A stretch of DNA of 64,000 nucleotides from an uncultured bacterium (GCA_903826405.1 CAIKEH010000018.1:1-64000), one strand, 5' to 3'. Counted from the first letter of the stretch, positions 43,836 through 53,510 are shown. Translations and numbers: made by a program. The notes: generated by a model not told the origin, from the letters alone.

Positions 43836-46031
43836 TTACCTGGCACCCGGGGGGCAATTTTCCCTCAGGAATTCGGTGTACAGACTCTGCAAATGCAACG
43901 TGGTACCTTCTCCTTCCCGTATGGAATGCGAACGGTTTGGATAAGCCATGAAGCGGAAAGACTTGTTGTATTTGATCAATTCGTTCAATAGCATCTCCGC
44001 ATTTTGATAATGTACATTGTCGTCGCCGGTACCATGGATGTAGAGTAGTTTGCCCCGAAGATTTTTGGCATACGTTATGGGGGATCCATTCACGAAATCC
44101 TCCCTGTTCTCTTGAGGCAATCCCATGTAACGTTCCTGATAGATGTTGTCATACGTGAGTTGATTGCCCACCGCCGCGATGGATATACCGACCTTATAGA
44201 TGTCTGGATATTGAAACATCAGATTCAAGGTAGCTGATCCACCTCCACTCCAGCCCCAGACGGCAACGCGCGAAGTGTCAATAAATGGCATGCGGCCGAA
44301 TAACTCCTTCGCACCCATCGCCTGATCACGGATATTTACATTACCGATCTTTCGATAGATAGCCTTGCGCCAGGCCCTGCCTTTTGCTGCTGGCGTACCC
44401 CGATTGTCCATGGAAGCATAGATATAGCCGTCTTCCCTCATATCACCCCTGTACAATCGATCTTCAGCCATACCATAAACATCCTTCACGGTCTGACCAG
44501 CTGGTTCGGAGTAGACATAAAATACGATGGGATACTTCTTCGATGGATCGAAATTCTTTGGCTTCACCATCCAACCATCCATCTCAGTACCATCGACCGT
44601 TTTCACTTTCAGGAATTCCACTTTAGATGGTGAAGCGGATGATTTTGCTATCGCATCACGTGCCAGTTCCTTACCATACATCCCTTTGTGATCAGGCAAA
44701 GTGACCCATTCCGTCACAGGCGGCGTGGAGGCATTAGAGAAACCATGCTTGGCGAATTTTGCGTTGGGAGATATATCGTAATTATGGGAGCCCGGTTGAG
44801 TAGCAGGCGTCAACCGTTCTGCATTACCCTTCCCATCGAGCCGTGCCCGGAAGAGGTACTCCTGTGTCGCATTTTCAGGTGATGCTGCGAAATAAACGAA
44901 ACCGCCTTTCTCATCCACTTGGACAACCTGCATCACATCATAATTGCCATTGGTGATCAGTACTTCTTTCTTACCGTCAGCAGAGACTTTGTACAAGTGC
45001 CTCCAGCCATCTTTCTCGCTTGCCCACAAGAAGGATTCCCCATTGGCAAGCCAGTCCCAGCCACCATAAGAATAACCCCTGTCCCATGAAGACATGAAAT
45101 CGATCCAGGCTTCATCCTTTTCAAAATAGATCTGCTTTGCCGAACCGTCCGGAACACTGCAGGAGAAAATCGATGATTCGTTCTGCTTTCGGTTCAACTG
45201 CTGCACAATGAGACTTTTCCCATCCGGCTTCCATTCCATGCGCGGCAGATAATGTTGTCTGGCATCGCCGGGGATCTGCATCCATTGGGTTTTTGCGCTG
45301 GAAATGTCCACTACCCCGATGCGCACCGACGAAGGAGATTGACCCACTTTCGGGTATTCTACCGGTATGACCTTGGGATAGATGGAATCCGTATAATCGA
45401 TCATATGATAATCAGGCGTTCCTTCGGCATCCACTTGCCAGTATGCGATGCTGCTTCCGTCGGGATTCCAGCGAAAACCATCTCGGCAATCCAATTCTTC
45501 CTCATAAACCCAATCGAAAGTTCCGTTGATTAGTTTGCGTGTTCCATCCTTAGTCAATGCCTTTTCGACACCGGTATTCAGATCCTCCACATACAGATTC
45601 CTCTCACTCACATAAGCGACCTTACTGCCGTCGGGAGAGAGTTTCGCGAACATGAGCGTCTGAGCAGGACGGGACTTACCGATCTGCTTCCAATTGCCAG
45701 ACTTCCTGTCCAGTAGCCAATAGTCACCTCTCGTGTTGTACCGCCAGACCCTGGCGGAATTCGCGAAAAGAAGCATCTTGCCCTGGTCCTTGCTGAAAGC
45801 GTATCCGTCAGGCAAAGTGGAGGAAGCACCATTATACTTCAGCTGGTCGGCTGAAACCAATACGGTCTCTTTACCTGAAGCAATATCGGTTTGCACGATC
45901 TGTTCCTTCTTATATTCGACCATGGTGTTCCCATCATCGCTCCATCTGATGGAATTCAGTCGCTGCGCTTGCAGCATGCTGGCAAGAAAAAGAGGGATCG
46001 CGGTGGCTATGAGTACGATTAGGCGACGCAT
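43836..46031 (-). CDS. S9 family dipeptidyl peptidase IV-like protein
   Basis: An exported prolyl-type serine peptidase. The 731-residue protein has a signal peptide (about 1-23, ending LQAQ), a DPPIV N-terminal beta-propeller up to about 455, and an alpha/beta hydrolase domain with nucleophile GWSGGGSAT, the catalytic Asp in GTGDDNVH and His in NRSHSI. Two conserved glutamates EE in WVYEEELDC fit the DPPIV N-terminus-binding site. An upstream in-frame start at 46064 would place extra residues before the signal peptide and is rejected. It is divergent from the Hsp15-like gene. Confidence 0.93.
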   Translation of the reverse strand: MRRLIVLIATAIPLFLASMLQAQRLNSIRWSDDGNTMVEYKKEQIVQTDIASGKETVLVSADQLKYNGASSTLPDGYAFSKDQGKMLLFANSARVWRYNTRGDYWLLDRKSGNWKQIGKSRPAQTLMFAKLSPDGSKVAYVSERNLYVEDLNTGVEKALTKDGTRKLINGTFDWVYEEELDCRDGFRWNPDGSSIAYWQVDAEGTPDYHMIDYTDSIYPKVIPVEYPKVGQSPSSVRIGVVDISSAKTQWMQIPGDARQHYLPRMEWKPDGKSLIVQQLNRKQNESSIFSCSVPDGSAKQIYFEKDEAWIDFMSSWDRGYSYGGWDWLANGESFLWASEKDGWRHLYKVSADGKKEVLITNGNYDVMQVVQVDEKGGFVYFAASPENATQEYLFRARLDGKGNAERLTPATQPGSHNYDISPNAKFAKHGFSNASTPPVTEWVTLPDHKGMYGKELARDAIAKSSASPSKVEFLKVKTVDGTEMDGWMVKPKNFDPSKKYPIVFYVYSEPAGQTVKDVYGMAEDRLYRGDMREDGYIYASMDNRGTPAAKGRAWRKAIYRKIGNVNIRDQAMGAKELFGRMPFIDTSRVAVWGWSGGGSATLNLMFQYPDIYKVGISIAAVGNQLTYDNIYQERYMGLPQENREDFVNGSPITYAKNLRGKLLYIHGTGDDNVHYQNAEMLLNELIKYNKSFRFMAYPNRSHSIREGEGTTLHLQSLYTEFLRENCPPGAR

Positions 46032-46096
46032 GTGAGGAATTTTTTGACATCTAAAATAAGCCAAAGAGCTTCAGTCCGATGAATTAATTTTACACC

Positions 46097-46495
46097 ATGG
46101 ATAAGTTGAGGCTGGACAAATACCTTTGGGCCATCCGAGTTTTCAAAACCAGAAGTGCTGCTGCCGAAGCCTGTGAGAAGGGGAAGGTGAAATGGGAAGG
46201 CGTTTCAGTAAAAGCCGCTAAACCCGTCAGGATAGGAGAACAATACGATATCCGGACCGACTCCCGTCGATGGGTTGTAAAAGTAATCGACTTGCTGGAG
46301 AAAAGGGTCCAATACACCGAGGCGATCAAATTTTACGAGGATCTGACCCCGGTCGAGGAGAAGGAAAGACTGAATTTTCAGGCTGCGATCTTTCACACCG
46401 GCAAGCGTCAGACCAAGATCGGCAGGCCGACCAAAAAGCAACGTCGTGACATCGGGGGATTCATGGATGACGAAACGGAACAAACCGAACCATAA
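46097..46495 (+). CDS. S4-domain RNA-binding protein (Hsp15 family)
   Basis: An RNA-binding protein of the heat-shock protein 15 family, which in E. coli binds free 50S subunits that carry nascent chains. The 132-residue protein begins with the S4 domain (MDKLRLDKYLWAIRVFKTRS), followed by a short basic part and an acidic tail. It is followed after only two bases by trmD on the same strand, so the two are translated together. Confidence 0.88.
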   Translation: MDKLRLDKYLWAIRVFKTRSAAAEACEKGKVKWEGVSVKAAKPVRIGEQYDIRTDSRRWVVKVIDLLEKRVQYTEAIKFYEDLTPVEEKERLNFQAAIFHTGKRQTKIGRPTKKQRRDIGGFMDDETEQTEP

Positions 46496-46497
46496 AC

Positions 46498-47175
46498 ATG
46501 CGCATCGACATCATAAGCATCCTTCCTGAATTGCTGGAAAGCCCCTTCTCTCATTCCATGATGAAAAGGGCTCAGACCAAGGGCCTGCTGGAGATCCATC
46601 TGCATCAACTCCGGCAGTGGGCGGTGAATGAATATGGCCAAGTGGATGACTATCAATTTGGTGGTGGTGCCGGTCTTGTCATGATGTGCGAACCACTAGT
46701 GAAAGGGATCGAACAGCTTTCTCACGATCGAACTTATGACGAAGTAATCTACTTCACTCCCGATGGCAAAACTTTCGATCAGGGTCTGGCCAATCGCCTA
46801 TCGATGAAGCAGAACCTGATCATGATATGCGGACACTATAAAGGGATCGACCAGCGTGTCCGGGACAAATTTGTAACTATGGAGATCTCCATAGGCGATT
46901 ATGTGCTCAGTGGCGGCGAATTAGCAGCCGCTGTAGTTACCGATGCCATCGGACGACTACTGCCAGGTGTATTGAACGATGAGACCTCCGCACTTTTCGA
47001 TTCTTTCCAAGACGACATGCTGGCGCCACCTGTATACACCAGACCCGAGGATTTCCGGGGCTGGAAAGTCCCTGAAGTGCTCTTGAGCGGAAACCACCGA
47101 CTCATCGATGAATGGCGACAGGAACAAGCGATGAAAAGAACACAAGAAAAGAGACCTGATCTGCTGGGGGATTAG
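46498..47175 (+). CDS. trmD: tRNA (guanine-N1)-methyltransferase TrmD
   Basis: TrmD methylates G37 next to the anticodon to prevent frameshifting. The 225-residue SPOUT enzyme shows the knot region with CGHYKGIDQRV and IGDYVLSGGELAA (SAM site), a C-terminal helical domain with PEVLLSGNHRLI and the family start MRIDIISILPE. It stands away from rpsP-rimM, which lie 11 kb to the left on the other strand. Confidence 0.97.
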   Translation: MRIDIISILPELLESPFSHSMMKRAQTKGLLEIHLHQLRQWAVNEYGQVDDYQFGGGAGLVMMCEPLVKGIEQLSHDRTYDEVIYFTPDGKTFDQGLANRLSMKQNLIMICGHYKGIDQRVRDKFVTMEISIGDYVLSGGELAAAVVTDAIGRLLPGVLNDETSALFDSFQDDMLAPPVYTRPEDFRGWKVPEVLLSGNHRLIDEWRQEQAMKRTQEKRPDLLGD

Positions 47176-47208
47176 TGAATTGATGAATGAACGGGTTAAT
47201 ACATTTAG

Positions 47209-48519
47209 CTATTCGTATCCTGCCCAAATCGCCAACCTCGACCTCAGTGATGAAATGAATCTTGCTTTTTCCGGTTCGCCCTTTTCAAGTTTCTTCCAAT
47301 TCCATCTTGCTCTGACCACCTCATATTCTTCCCACCAAAAAATAGCAAAAAAGGCAAGTAGCGGTGCGGTCAGAATAAGTATCCGAAAGTATGTGTTGCC
47401 CAACATCGCAGCTAGGGTCCATATTAGGATCCACCAGATCAAATAGGAGAATCCACCCGCAGCAGCAACAACGCTGGTATAAAAATCTCCCCGAGTGACC
47501 GTTTGGTCCGCCAACCATTTTGATGAATACATGGGTATGGCATTAAGCACCCATCCTGCGACCGCAAATGGCAAACCCAACAAAAGCAGAATTAAGATCA
47601 GGTTCATGTTCGACACTCTTCCGCTCACGACCCTATCCTGTAATCCGTAACGGCTCAGTAGTTGTAAGTAGGTCTCCCCATCAGTGGTCATCATAGCTGA
47701 AGTGGGGTCATCCCAACCACTCAATGTTTCGCATAATGACTTTTCATGCAGGAATTGAACCTTTTCATAAGACCTATTGCCCAACTTATCATTCCTCATC
47801 ATCCTGATGAGCTGACCCAAGAGTTCCGACCGATCAGGTTGTTTCACGGCAAGGATGGTTCGATTGAATTTACTTTCCAGATCTGCTGTTAATTTATTCA
47901 CCGCCTTCGCGGGCTCCAAGGAATATAGCTCGCCGTAAGTATCCACTCTTGTCGCCTCACCATAGCAGAGCAGAACTTCTGACCGGAAAGCATGTGAACT
48001 ATAATTGATACCCACGGGTATCACCTGCAAGCCTGCTTTGAAGGAAGAAAAGGCCTCAGTCTGCAACGCCACTCGTGCGGCGCCTTTCTTGAGAGGAAGA
48101 ATCACCCTTTCCAACCGACTGACCCCTTCTGGAAATATCAGTAATGTACCTCTGCGTCTTAGTATTCTTTCCCCTACATCAAAGCTTTTACGATTACGCA
48201 ACATGTTCGCCTTGCCATGATCGGGTGTGAAAATGGGAACCATGTTGAGCAAAGAGAGGACACGCGAAACCCAGATATTTCGGAAGACATCACCACGTGC
48301 ATAGAAATGAACAGGGCGATCGGTCTCCACGGCTATGAGCATGGCATCCAGGAAAGACGCGGAGTGGTTGGAAATCAATATCAGGGGTATGCCTTTGGGC
48401 ACCTTGGAAGAACCCGTGACATGGATCCTCCGGAAAAAAAAATGGAGGGTGGGCCACATGACCAATTTGGCGAATCTGTATAGCACGCCATAAGTTAAGG
48501 CCAATGCGCAGAATGGCAA
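47209..48519 (-). CDS. PlsC-type acyltransferase
   Basis: A membrane-bound acyltransferase that transfers fatty acyl groups, probably to a glycerophosphate-type acceptor. The 436-residue protein has the catalytic motif SNHSASFLD (His with five residues to Asp, as in Bacteroidota homologs) at about 51-59 and the substrate motif IFPEGVSR at about 128-135. Its C-terminal half has two to four hydrophobic helices. No ATG exists near the N-terminus: the start is a TTG at 48519 or the internal ATG at 48459. It is convergent with trmD. Confidence 0.85.
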   Translation of the reverse strand: MPFCALALTYGVLYRFAKLVMWPTLHFFFRRIHVTGSSKVPKGIPLILISNHSASFLDAMLIAVETDRPVHFYARGDVFRNIWVSRVLSLLNMVPIFTPDHGKANMLRNRKSFDVGERILRRRGTLLIFPEGVSRLERVILPLKKGAARVALQTEAFSSFKAGLQVIPVGINYSSHAFRSEVLLCYGEATRVDTYGELYSLEPAKAVNKLTADLESKFNRTILAVKQPDRSELLGQLIRMMRNDKLGNRSYEKVQFLHEKSLCETLSGWDDPTSAMMTTDGETYLQLLSRYGLQDRVVSGRVSNMNLILILLLLGLPFAVAGWVLNAIPMYSSKWLADQTVTRGDFYTSVVAAAGGFSYLIWWILIWTLAAMLGNTYFRILILTAPLLAFFAIFWWEEYEVVRARWNWKKLEKGEPEKARFISSLRSRLAIWAGYE

Positions 48520-48612
48520 AAAAGACTAGGTGCCGGTCAGAACATGATCAGATTCGCCTGACCCACTTACATCATATTCCCTATCTTTAATTCCAACCCA
48601 AATTTCAGCCAT

Positions 48613-50031
48613 ATGAACTCAAACAGAAGGAAATTCCTGAGGAACGTCACCCTCAGTGCCGGAGCCTTGGCAACACAGGTTACGGTAAAAGCCGACGAGC
48701 AAGACAGAAACCATTCGCAATCCGGAATCCGAAATCCGGAATTCAATATGTGCGGTTATGCTGCCCCCAAATTGAACACGGTGCGTGTCGGGATCATCGG
48801 CTTGGGCGGACGTGGGACGGGAGCTGTTGATCGCCTCAGTTATATTGATGGACTGGAGATCGTTGCCCTGTGTGACAAACGTCCTGACCGAGTGGAAAAC
48901 GCACAGGGAATCCTGAAAAAAGTAGGAAGACCGGCCGCACGCAGTTACAGTGGTGAGGAAGGATGGAAAGCGCTTTGTGACAGCAAGGATATAGATCTGG
49001 TCTATACTCCCACACCTTGGTCTCTGCATACTCCAATCGCCGTATATGCCATGGAGCATGGCAAGCACGTCTGCACGGAAGTTCCCGCCGCTCAGAGTAT
49101 TGAACAATGCTGGCAGTTGGTGGATACTTCTGAGAAGACCCGAAAGCACTGCATGATGTTAGAGAATTGCTGCTACGACTTCTTCGAACTCCTCACACTC
49201 AATATGGTCAGGAACGGACTTTTCGGAGAACTCATACATGCTGAAGGGGCATATATTCATAACCTCAGCACGGACTACCTGTTCAAAAAGGATGGCTACT
49301 CCGACATGTGGAGGTTGAAGGAAAATGCAAACCGTAACGGCAACCTGTACCCAACACATGGCCTCGGCCCCATCGCCCAATGCCTGAACATAAACCGGGG
49401 CGACCGAATGGACCATCTGGTGAGCATGAGCACCAACGATTTCACGCTAGGTGCATTGGCCAAAGAAATGGCGACGACGGATGATTTCTTCAAACCTTAT
49501 GTCGGCAAGCCATACCGCGGTAATATGAACACGACGCTCGTCAGGACAGTAAATGGCAAGAGTATCATGGTCCAGCACGATGTATCATCACCACGTCCTT
49601 ATTCTCGCATTCACCTGCTCAGTGGCACCAAGGGCATGGCCAGCAAATGGCCGGCTCCGGAACGTATTGCCTTCGGACATGAAGAGGTGAAACCAGAAGA
49701 GCTGAAGGATCTTTATGAAAAATACTCGCCGCCCATCGTAAAACACATAGGCAATATCGCCAAGGAAGTGGGCGGACATGGAGGTATGGATTTCATCATG
49801 GATTGGCGTACGATCGATTGCCTGCGCAATGGTCTTCCTCTCGACCAGGATGTTTATGATGCTGCCACCTGGAGTGCCGTCGGATTGCTCTCTGAACAAT
49901 CCGTCGCCAACAGGTCACGCACCGTGGATGTTCCTGATTTCACTCGAGGCAACTGGAAAAACAACAAACCGCACGACCTGACATTGAATGGAGGAGGTAA
50001 TACTGGAGTGAGAAAAGTAAAAAGTTCGTGA
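48613..50031 (+). CDS. Gfo/Idh/MocA oxidoreductase, GH109-like
   Basis: An NAD-dependent oxidoreductase-fold protein resembling glycoside hydrolase family 109 (alpha-N-acetylgalactosaminidase). The 472-residue protein has a Tat-like N-terminus (NRRKFLRN), a Rossmann motif GIIGLGGRGTGAVDR at about 61-75, and the family patterns GGHGGMDFIMDWR and CYDFFELLTLNMVRNG. The C-terminal domain ends DFTRGNWK. The catalytic step in this family uses NAD transiently. The N-terminal linker (about 34-46) is encoded by a GAATTC-type repeat also found between nuo genes. Confidence 0.85.
   Translation: MNSNRRKFLRNVTLSAGALATQVTVKADEQDRNHSQSGIRNPEFNMCGYAAPKLNTVRVGIIGLGGRGTGAVDRLSYIDGLEIVALCDKRPDRVENAQGILKKVGRPAARSYSGEEGWKALCDSKDIDLVYTPTPWSLHTPIAVYAMEHGKHVCTEVPAAQSIEQCWQLVDTSEKTRKHCMMLENCCYDFFELLTLNMVRNGLFGELIHAEGAYIHNLSTDYLFKKDGYSDMWRLKENANRNGNLYPTHGLGPIAQCLNINRGDRMDHLVSMSTNDFTLGALAKEMATTDDFFKPYVGKPYRGNMNTTLVRTVNGKSIMVQHDVSSPRPYSRIHLLSGTKGMASKWPAPERIAFGHEEVKPEELKDLYEKYSPPIVKHIGNIAKEVGGHGGMDFIMDWRTIDCLRNGLPLDQDVYDAATWSAVGLLSEQSVANRSRTVDVPDFTRGNWKNNKPHDLTLNGGGNTGVRKVKSS
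48713..48746. repeat. GAATTC-type repeat inside the GH109-like coding sequence
   Basis: TCCGGAATCCGAAATCCGGAATTC lies in frame within the linker after the signal peptide and encodes SGIRNPEF. The same element, including CGARATCCRGAATTC, occurs in nuo intergenic gaps at 12913-12957 and 15167-15186. The insertion looks tolerated because the linker is unstructured. Confidence 0.5.
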
Positions 50032-50045
50032 TCAAAAACCGATAC

Positions 50046-50083
50046 GGCAAGAGGCCCGTTTCCTGAAGGAACGGGCCTCTTTG
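50046..50083. terminator. Bidirectional terminator between the GH109-like and BNR genes
   Basis: AAGAGGCCCGTT and AACGGGCCTCTTT form an 11-12 bp stem with the loop TCCTGAAGG between two convergent genes. The T-run on the plus strand is short (TTTGATT). It can serve both genes. Confidence 0.75.
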
Positions 50084-50127
50084 ATTAATAAGTCTTGAAT
50101 CTCCTTCAAGTCTGGATGATACGGATA

Positions 50128-53100
50128 TCAATCTTTCTTTCTTCCAAATACAGGCAGATCGCTATCCTTCACCATTTTATTCAGTTTCGGTATCTCCTCG
50201 ATTTCGATTCTTTTGAATTCTGCCAGGGCTTTATCAGCCTCCACCGCAAGTTCGGCATAAGCATCTTTGGATTGTCGGGAAGGAGCCGCCTTTCCTGCAC
50301 TGGCCACACCATAGATGCCGGATATCTTATCATCCAGCCGGATCGGGAAATTCAACACGTCCTGACCACTTTTCGCCTTTGTCTGATGCAAGGTCTCCTC
50401 CACTGCGGTTAGCTGTTTCTGTATCGTGTCCACCTGTGACTTGACTGCAGGCGTCAACCCTTTTCCCTGCCTTGCGGTGAAGTCACTTAGCTGTCCTTTC
50501 AACTCCTTACTACCTTTCATCGTTTTCATGATATCATTGTATTTGCCCTGTACGGTCATGAGGAATTGGAATTGATCGTCATAATCCGCCTGAGTGGCTC
50601 GGGAGTTAGGATCAGCAACTATCGTGAAAGGCCTTTCCATGGAATCTTTGCCACTTTTGAATTTCGCATAGTAACTCCCCGGGGGAGCTGCCGGAGAACC
50701 ATACATGCCATTCCAAAGAATGAGCCCATCGGATTTCTCCGATTCAGGGTAAAATCCATTCCAGATGAACTGGTTGAATCCTTTCCGTGGATCTAATGGA
50801 TTGTCGCCCTCACCGGATTTCAGGCTGGTGATCTTTTTATGATCCTTGTCTGAAACTTCTACGGTCAACACGGTAGAATCATTCACCTCTTTCATATAAT
50901 AGGGTATCACCACCCCTTTGGGCGGATTTTGTCCGGCATTTGAAGTAGTCGCCATGGCTCCCCTACGCCCAACGGATCGGGAACCACTCCCCATCACGGA
51001 AGGTCGGGCTGGATAGACATAAAGCGGCTTATCCACGACATCCTCAGATCTTTCCTGTAGCAAGCTCAGATCATCCAGAATCCAAATGGCACGTCCCTGA
51101 GTAGCCACGATGAGGTCGTTATCACGGATGAGCAGATCCGTTATCGGGACCATGGGTAGATTGAGTTGGAATTTTTTCCAATTTTCTCCGCCATCGATGG
51201 AAATGTACATGCCGAACTCTGTACCTGCATAAAGCAACCCCTTTCTTTTGGGATCCGAACGAACCACACGTGTGAAATGAAGTGGGTCGATACCATTGGT
51301 GATCTGCTTCCACGTTTTGCCGTAATCTTCTGTACGGTAGATATAAGGCCGGAAATCATCCATTTTATATCGGGTCCCGACAAATATGGCAGCGCCTTTT
51401 TGAAATGGATCGGGCTCAACAGAATTCCACATCATCCACTGTGGGCAATCTTTGGGCGTCACATTTGTCCAATTTTTGCCACCATCACGGGTTACATGTA
51501 TAAGTCCATCATCGCTCCCTGTCCAAAGTAGGTCCTTTTCATAAGGCGATTCCGTGGCTGTGAAGATGGTGCAATAATATTCTACGCCGGTATTATCCTG
51601 CGTGATGGGGCCACCGCTGGAGGCTTGCCTTTTTTTGTCATTTGTCGTCAGGTCAGGAGAGATCTTTTCCCAACTGGCGCCTTCATTCTCGGTAGCGAAC
51701 AAGTTATTCCCCGCCGCGTAAAGTCGTTTGGGATTGTGTGGTGAGAAGAACATCGGATAGTTCCATTGGAAGCGGTATTTCTGTACATCGGCACCTGCAC
51801 CCATGGGATTATCTGGCCACACATTGATCAACCTGAATTCCTCCGTCTTATGGTCGATACGCATCAAGAAACCACCGTAACTACCTCCATAAACGACATC
51901 CGGATTCAAGGGGTCCGCTACGATGAAACCGGATTCACCACCAGCCGTCTCTTGCCAATCACTTGTCGTTATGGCCGCACCCTTGCTGCGATGAAGGATC
52001 CTCAGCGCGCTATTGTCCTGCTGAGCGCCCAATATGCGATAGGGAACGTGACTATCCGTACTCAGTCTGTATATCTGTGATGTTGGCTGGTTCATATAGG
52101 TGCTCCATTTCCCACCACCATCATAACTGACCTGTGCTCCACCATCGTCTGCAACGATCATCCGCTTACCATCTGCAGGGTCGATCCAGAGATCGTGGTG
52201 ATCCCCATGTGGCGTATCGAATTCCGGGCTGAAGGTTTTACCTCCATCATGGCTCACCATGAATTCCACGTTGGGACAATAAACCAGATTCTCATTGGCA
52301 GGGTCAACGAATACCCGCGAATAATACCAAGCGCGTTGGCGTATGTTGTTGTCACTTGTCTGCAGGGTCCATGTCTCACCCCCGTCCGCACTCATATATA
52401 GACCACCATTCACATTCTCGATCAAGGCATAGATCTTATCGGTATGTGAAGCTGCCACGGCAACGCCAACAACACCCCAGATGCCCTTGGGCATACCTTT
52501 TTTAGACTTGAGTGAGATCCAGGTTTCGCCTCCATCCGTACTTTTCCATAGACCACTGCCCTCACCTCCGCTTTCGAGGCTATAAGGTGTGCGCATGAGC
52601 CGCCAGGTACCGGCATACAGCACTTGTGGGTTCCCCGACTCCATCACCAAGGAACATGCACCGGTCTGATCATTGACATAGAGTACTTTCTTCCAGGTCT
52701 TGCCTCCATCGATCGTCTTGTAAACACCTCGCTCCGAATTAGGGCCAAAGAGGTGCCCCATCACGGCTGCCCATACGATATCCGGATTACGGGGATGGAT
52801 GACGATACCAACTACGTGCCGGGAATCTTTCAGGCCCAGATTTTTCCAAGTCTTTCCAGCATCATCAGATCTCCATATCCCACCTATGCCTTCGCTGACA
52901 TTACCCCGCATGGTACCTTCCCCCTCACCGGCATAGACTATGTTGTCATCGGAAGGCGCCACAGAAACGGACCCTATGCTCCCTCCGAAATATTTATCGG
53001 AAACATTGCTCCAGTTGCTTCCCCCATCCACTGTCTTCCAAACACCACCTCCGGTGCTACCGAAATAGAAGGCTTGTCGATTATGCGTACTGCCACTTAC

Positions 53101-53268
53101 AGCGCCGGAACGCCCTCCACGGAATGGGCCCACCAGCCTGAAACGGACTTGGGCATTCAGCAGGGAATCGCTATAACTCAACCTATAAGATGGGGGCGAT
53201 GGCTTCTTTTGAGCGAAAAGGACACTGGATAGAAAAAAGGCAATAATGAGAGCAATTGACTTTCGCAT
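50128..53268 (-). CDS. Exported BNR-propeller protein (sortilin/sialidase-like)
   Basis: A 1046-residue protein with a signal peptide (about 1-19, ending LFAQ) and about eleven BNR motifs of the form xDGGxTW (for example KTVDGGSNW, TIDGGKTWK, STDGGETWI, SADGGETWT, RDGGKNWTN, SIDGGENWK), which make up two beta-propellers as in VPS10/sortilin and related glycosidase-like proteins. The C-terminal 200 residues are a separate helical domain. No sialidase active-site arginine triad can be assigned by eye. The upstream region holds a structured element and a terminator. Confidence 0.87.
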   Translation of the reverse strand: MRKSIALIIAFFLSSVLFAQKKPSPPSYRLSYSDSLLNAQVRFRLVGPFRGGRSGAVSGSTHNRQAFYFGSTGGGVWKTVDGGSNWSNVSDKYFGGSIGSVSVAPSDDNIVYAGEGEGTMRGNVSEGIGGIWRSDDAGKTWKNLGLKDSRHVVGIVIHPRNPDIVWAAVMGHLFGPNSERGVYKTIDGGKTWKKVLYVNDQTGACSLVMESGNPQVLYAGTWRLMRTPYSLESGGEGSGLWKSTDGGETWISLKSKKGMPKGIWGVVGVAVAASHTDKIYALIENVNGGLYMSADGGETWTLQTSDNNIRQRAWYYSRVFVDPANENLVYCPNVEFMVSHDGGKTFSPEFDTPHGDHHDLWIDPADGKRMIVADDGGAQVSYDGGGKWSTYMNQPTSQIYRLSTDSHVPYRILGAQQDNSALRILHRSKGAAITTSDWQETAGGESGFIVADPLNPDVVYGGSYGGFLMRIDHKTEEFRLINVWPDNPMGAGADVQKYRFQWNYPMFFSPHNPKRLYAAGNNLFATENEGASWEKISPDLTTNDKKRQASSGGPITQDNTGVEYYCTIFTATESPYEKDLLWTGSDDGLIHVTRDGGKNWTNVTPKDCPQWMMWNSVEPDPFQKGAAIFVGTRYKMDDFRPYIYRTEDYGKTWKQITNGIDPLHFTRVVRSDPKRKGLLYAGTEFGMYISIDGGENWKKFQLNLPMVPITDLLIRDNDLIVATQGRAIWILDDLSLLQERSEDVVDKPLYVYPARPSVMGSGSRSVGRRGAMATTSNAGQNPPKGVVIPYYMKEVNDSTVLTVEVSDKDHKKITSLKSGEGDNPLDPRKGFNQFIWNGFYPESEKSDGLILWNGMYGSPAAPPGSYYAKFKSGKDSMERPFTIVADPNSRATQADYDDQFQFLMTVQGKYNDIMKTMKGSKELKGQLSDFTARQGKGLTPAVKSQVDTIQKQLTAVEETLHQTKAKSGQDVLNFPIRLDDKISGIYGVASAGKAAPSRQSKDAYAELAVEADKALAEFKRIEIEEIPKLNKMVKDSDLPVFGRKKD

Positions 53269-53363
53269 AAGATGATTTGAGGCAATAATTTACGAACTAT
53301 CCTGCCATTTACAGCTTTCGACATTCATGAAAGCAAGATACCGGGCTAATTGAAGGGTGTGAC

Positions 53364-53391
53364 AAAGAAAAATCCCCGCCGTGGCGGGGAT
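53364..53391 (-). terminator. Strong intrinsic terminator or attenuator before the BNR gene
   Basis: On the minus strand ATCCCCGC-CACG-GCGGGGAT is followed by TTTTCTTTG. It is an 8-bp GC-rich stem. It lies 96 bases before the BNR start and over 430 bases after the previous gene on that strand. Confidence 0.75.
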
Positions 53392-53510
53392 CGAATGAGT
53401 TGAGACCGTTCCAGAAGCAGAGGCACTTTGTGGTTAGAGGCATCCGGGTTTCAGTCCGGTCTCGTAGTTTTCAGGGTTGCCCGATGGTACGGATAAAAAC
53501 GGGCGGGTCG
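53392..53510 (-). ncRNA. Candidate structured RNA or leader element
   Basis: The minus-strand RNA has the 7-bp pair GAGACCG (53463-53457) with CGGTCTC (53408-53402) enclosing 48 bases with two AGAGGCA-type direct repeats, and upstream of it a 5-bp GCCCG/CGGGC hairpin (53504-53479). It ends directly before a terminator. The layout is that of a riboswitch-attenuator or an independent small RNA. I match it to no known class. Confidence 0.35.

Noticed and set aside
53392-53510. A tRNA or tmRNA gene
   Set aside because: TTCGA-like and GTGGTTAG-like strings occur, but no acceptor stem, anticodon arm and T-arm can be formed together, and there is no CCA end.
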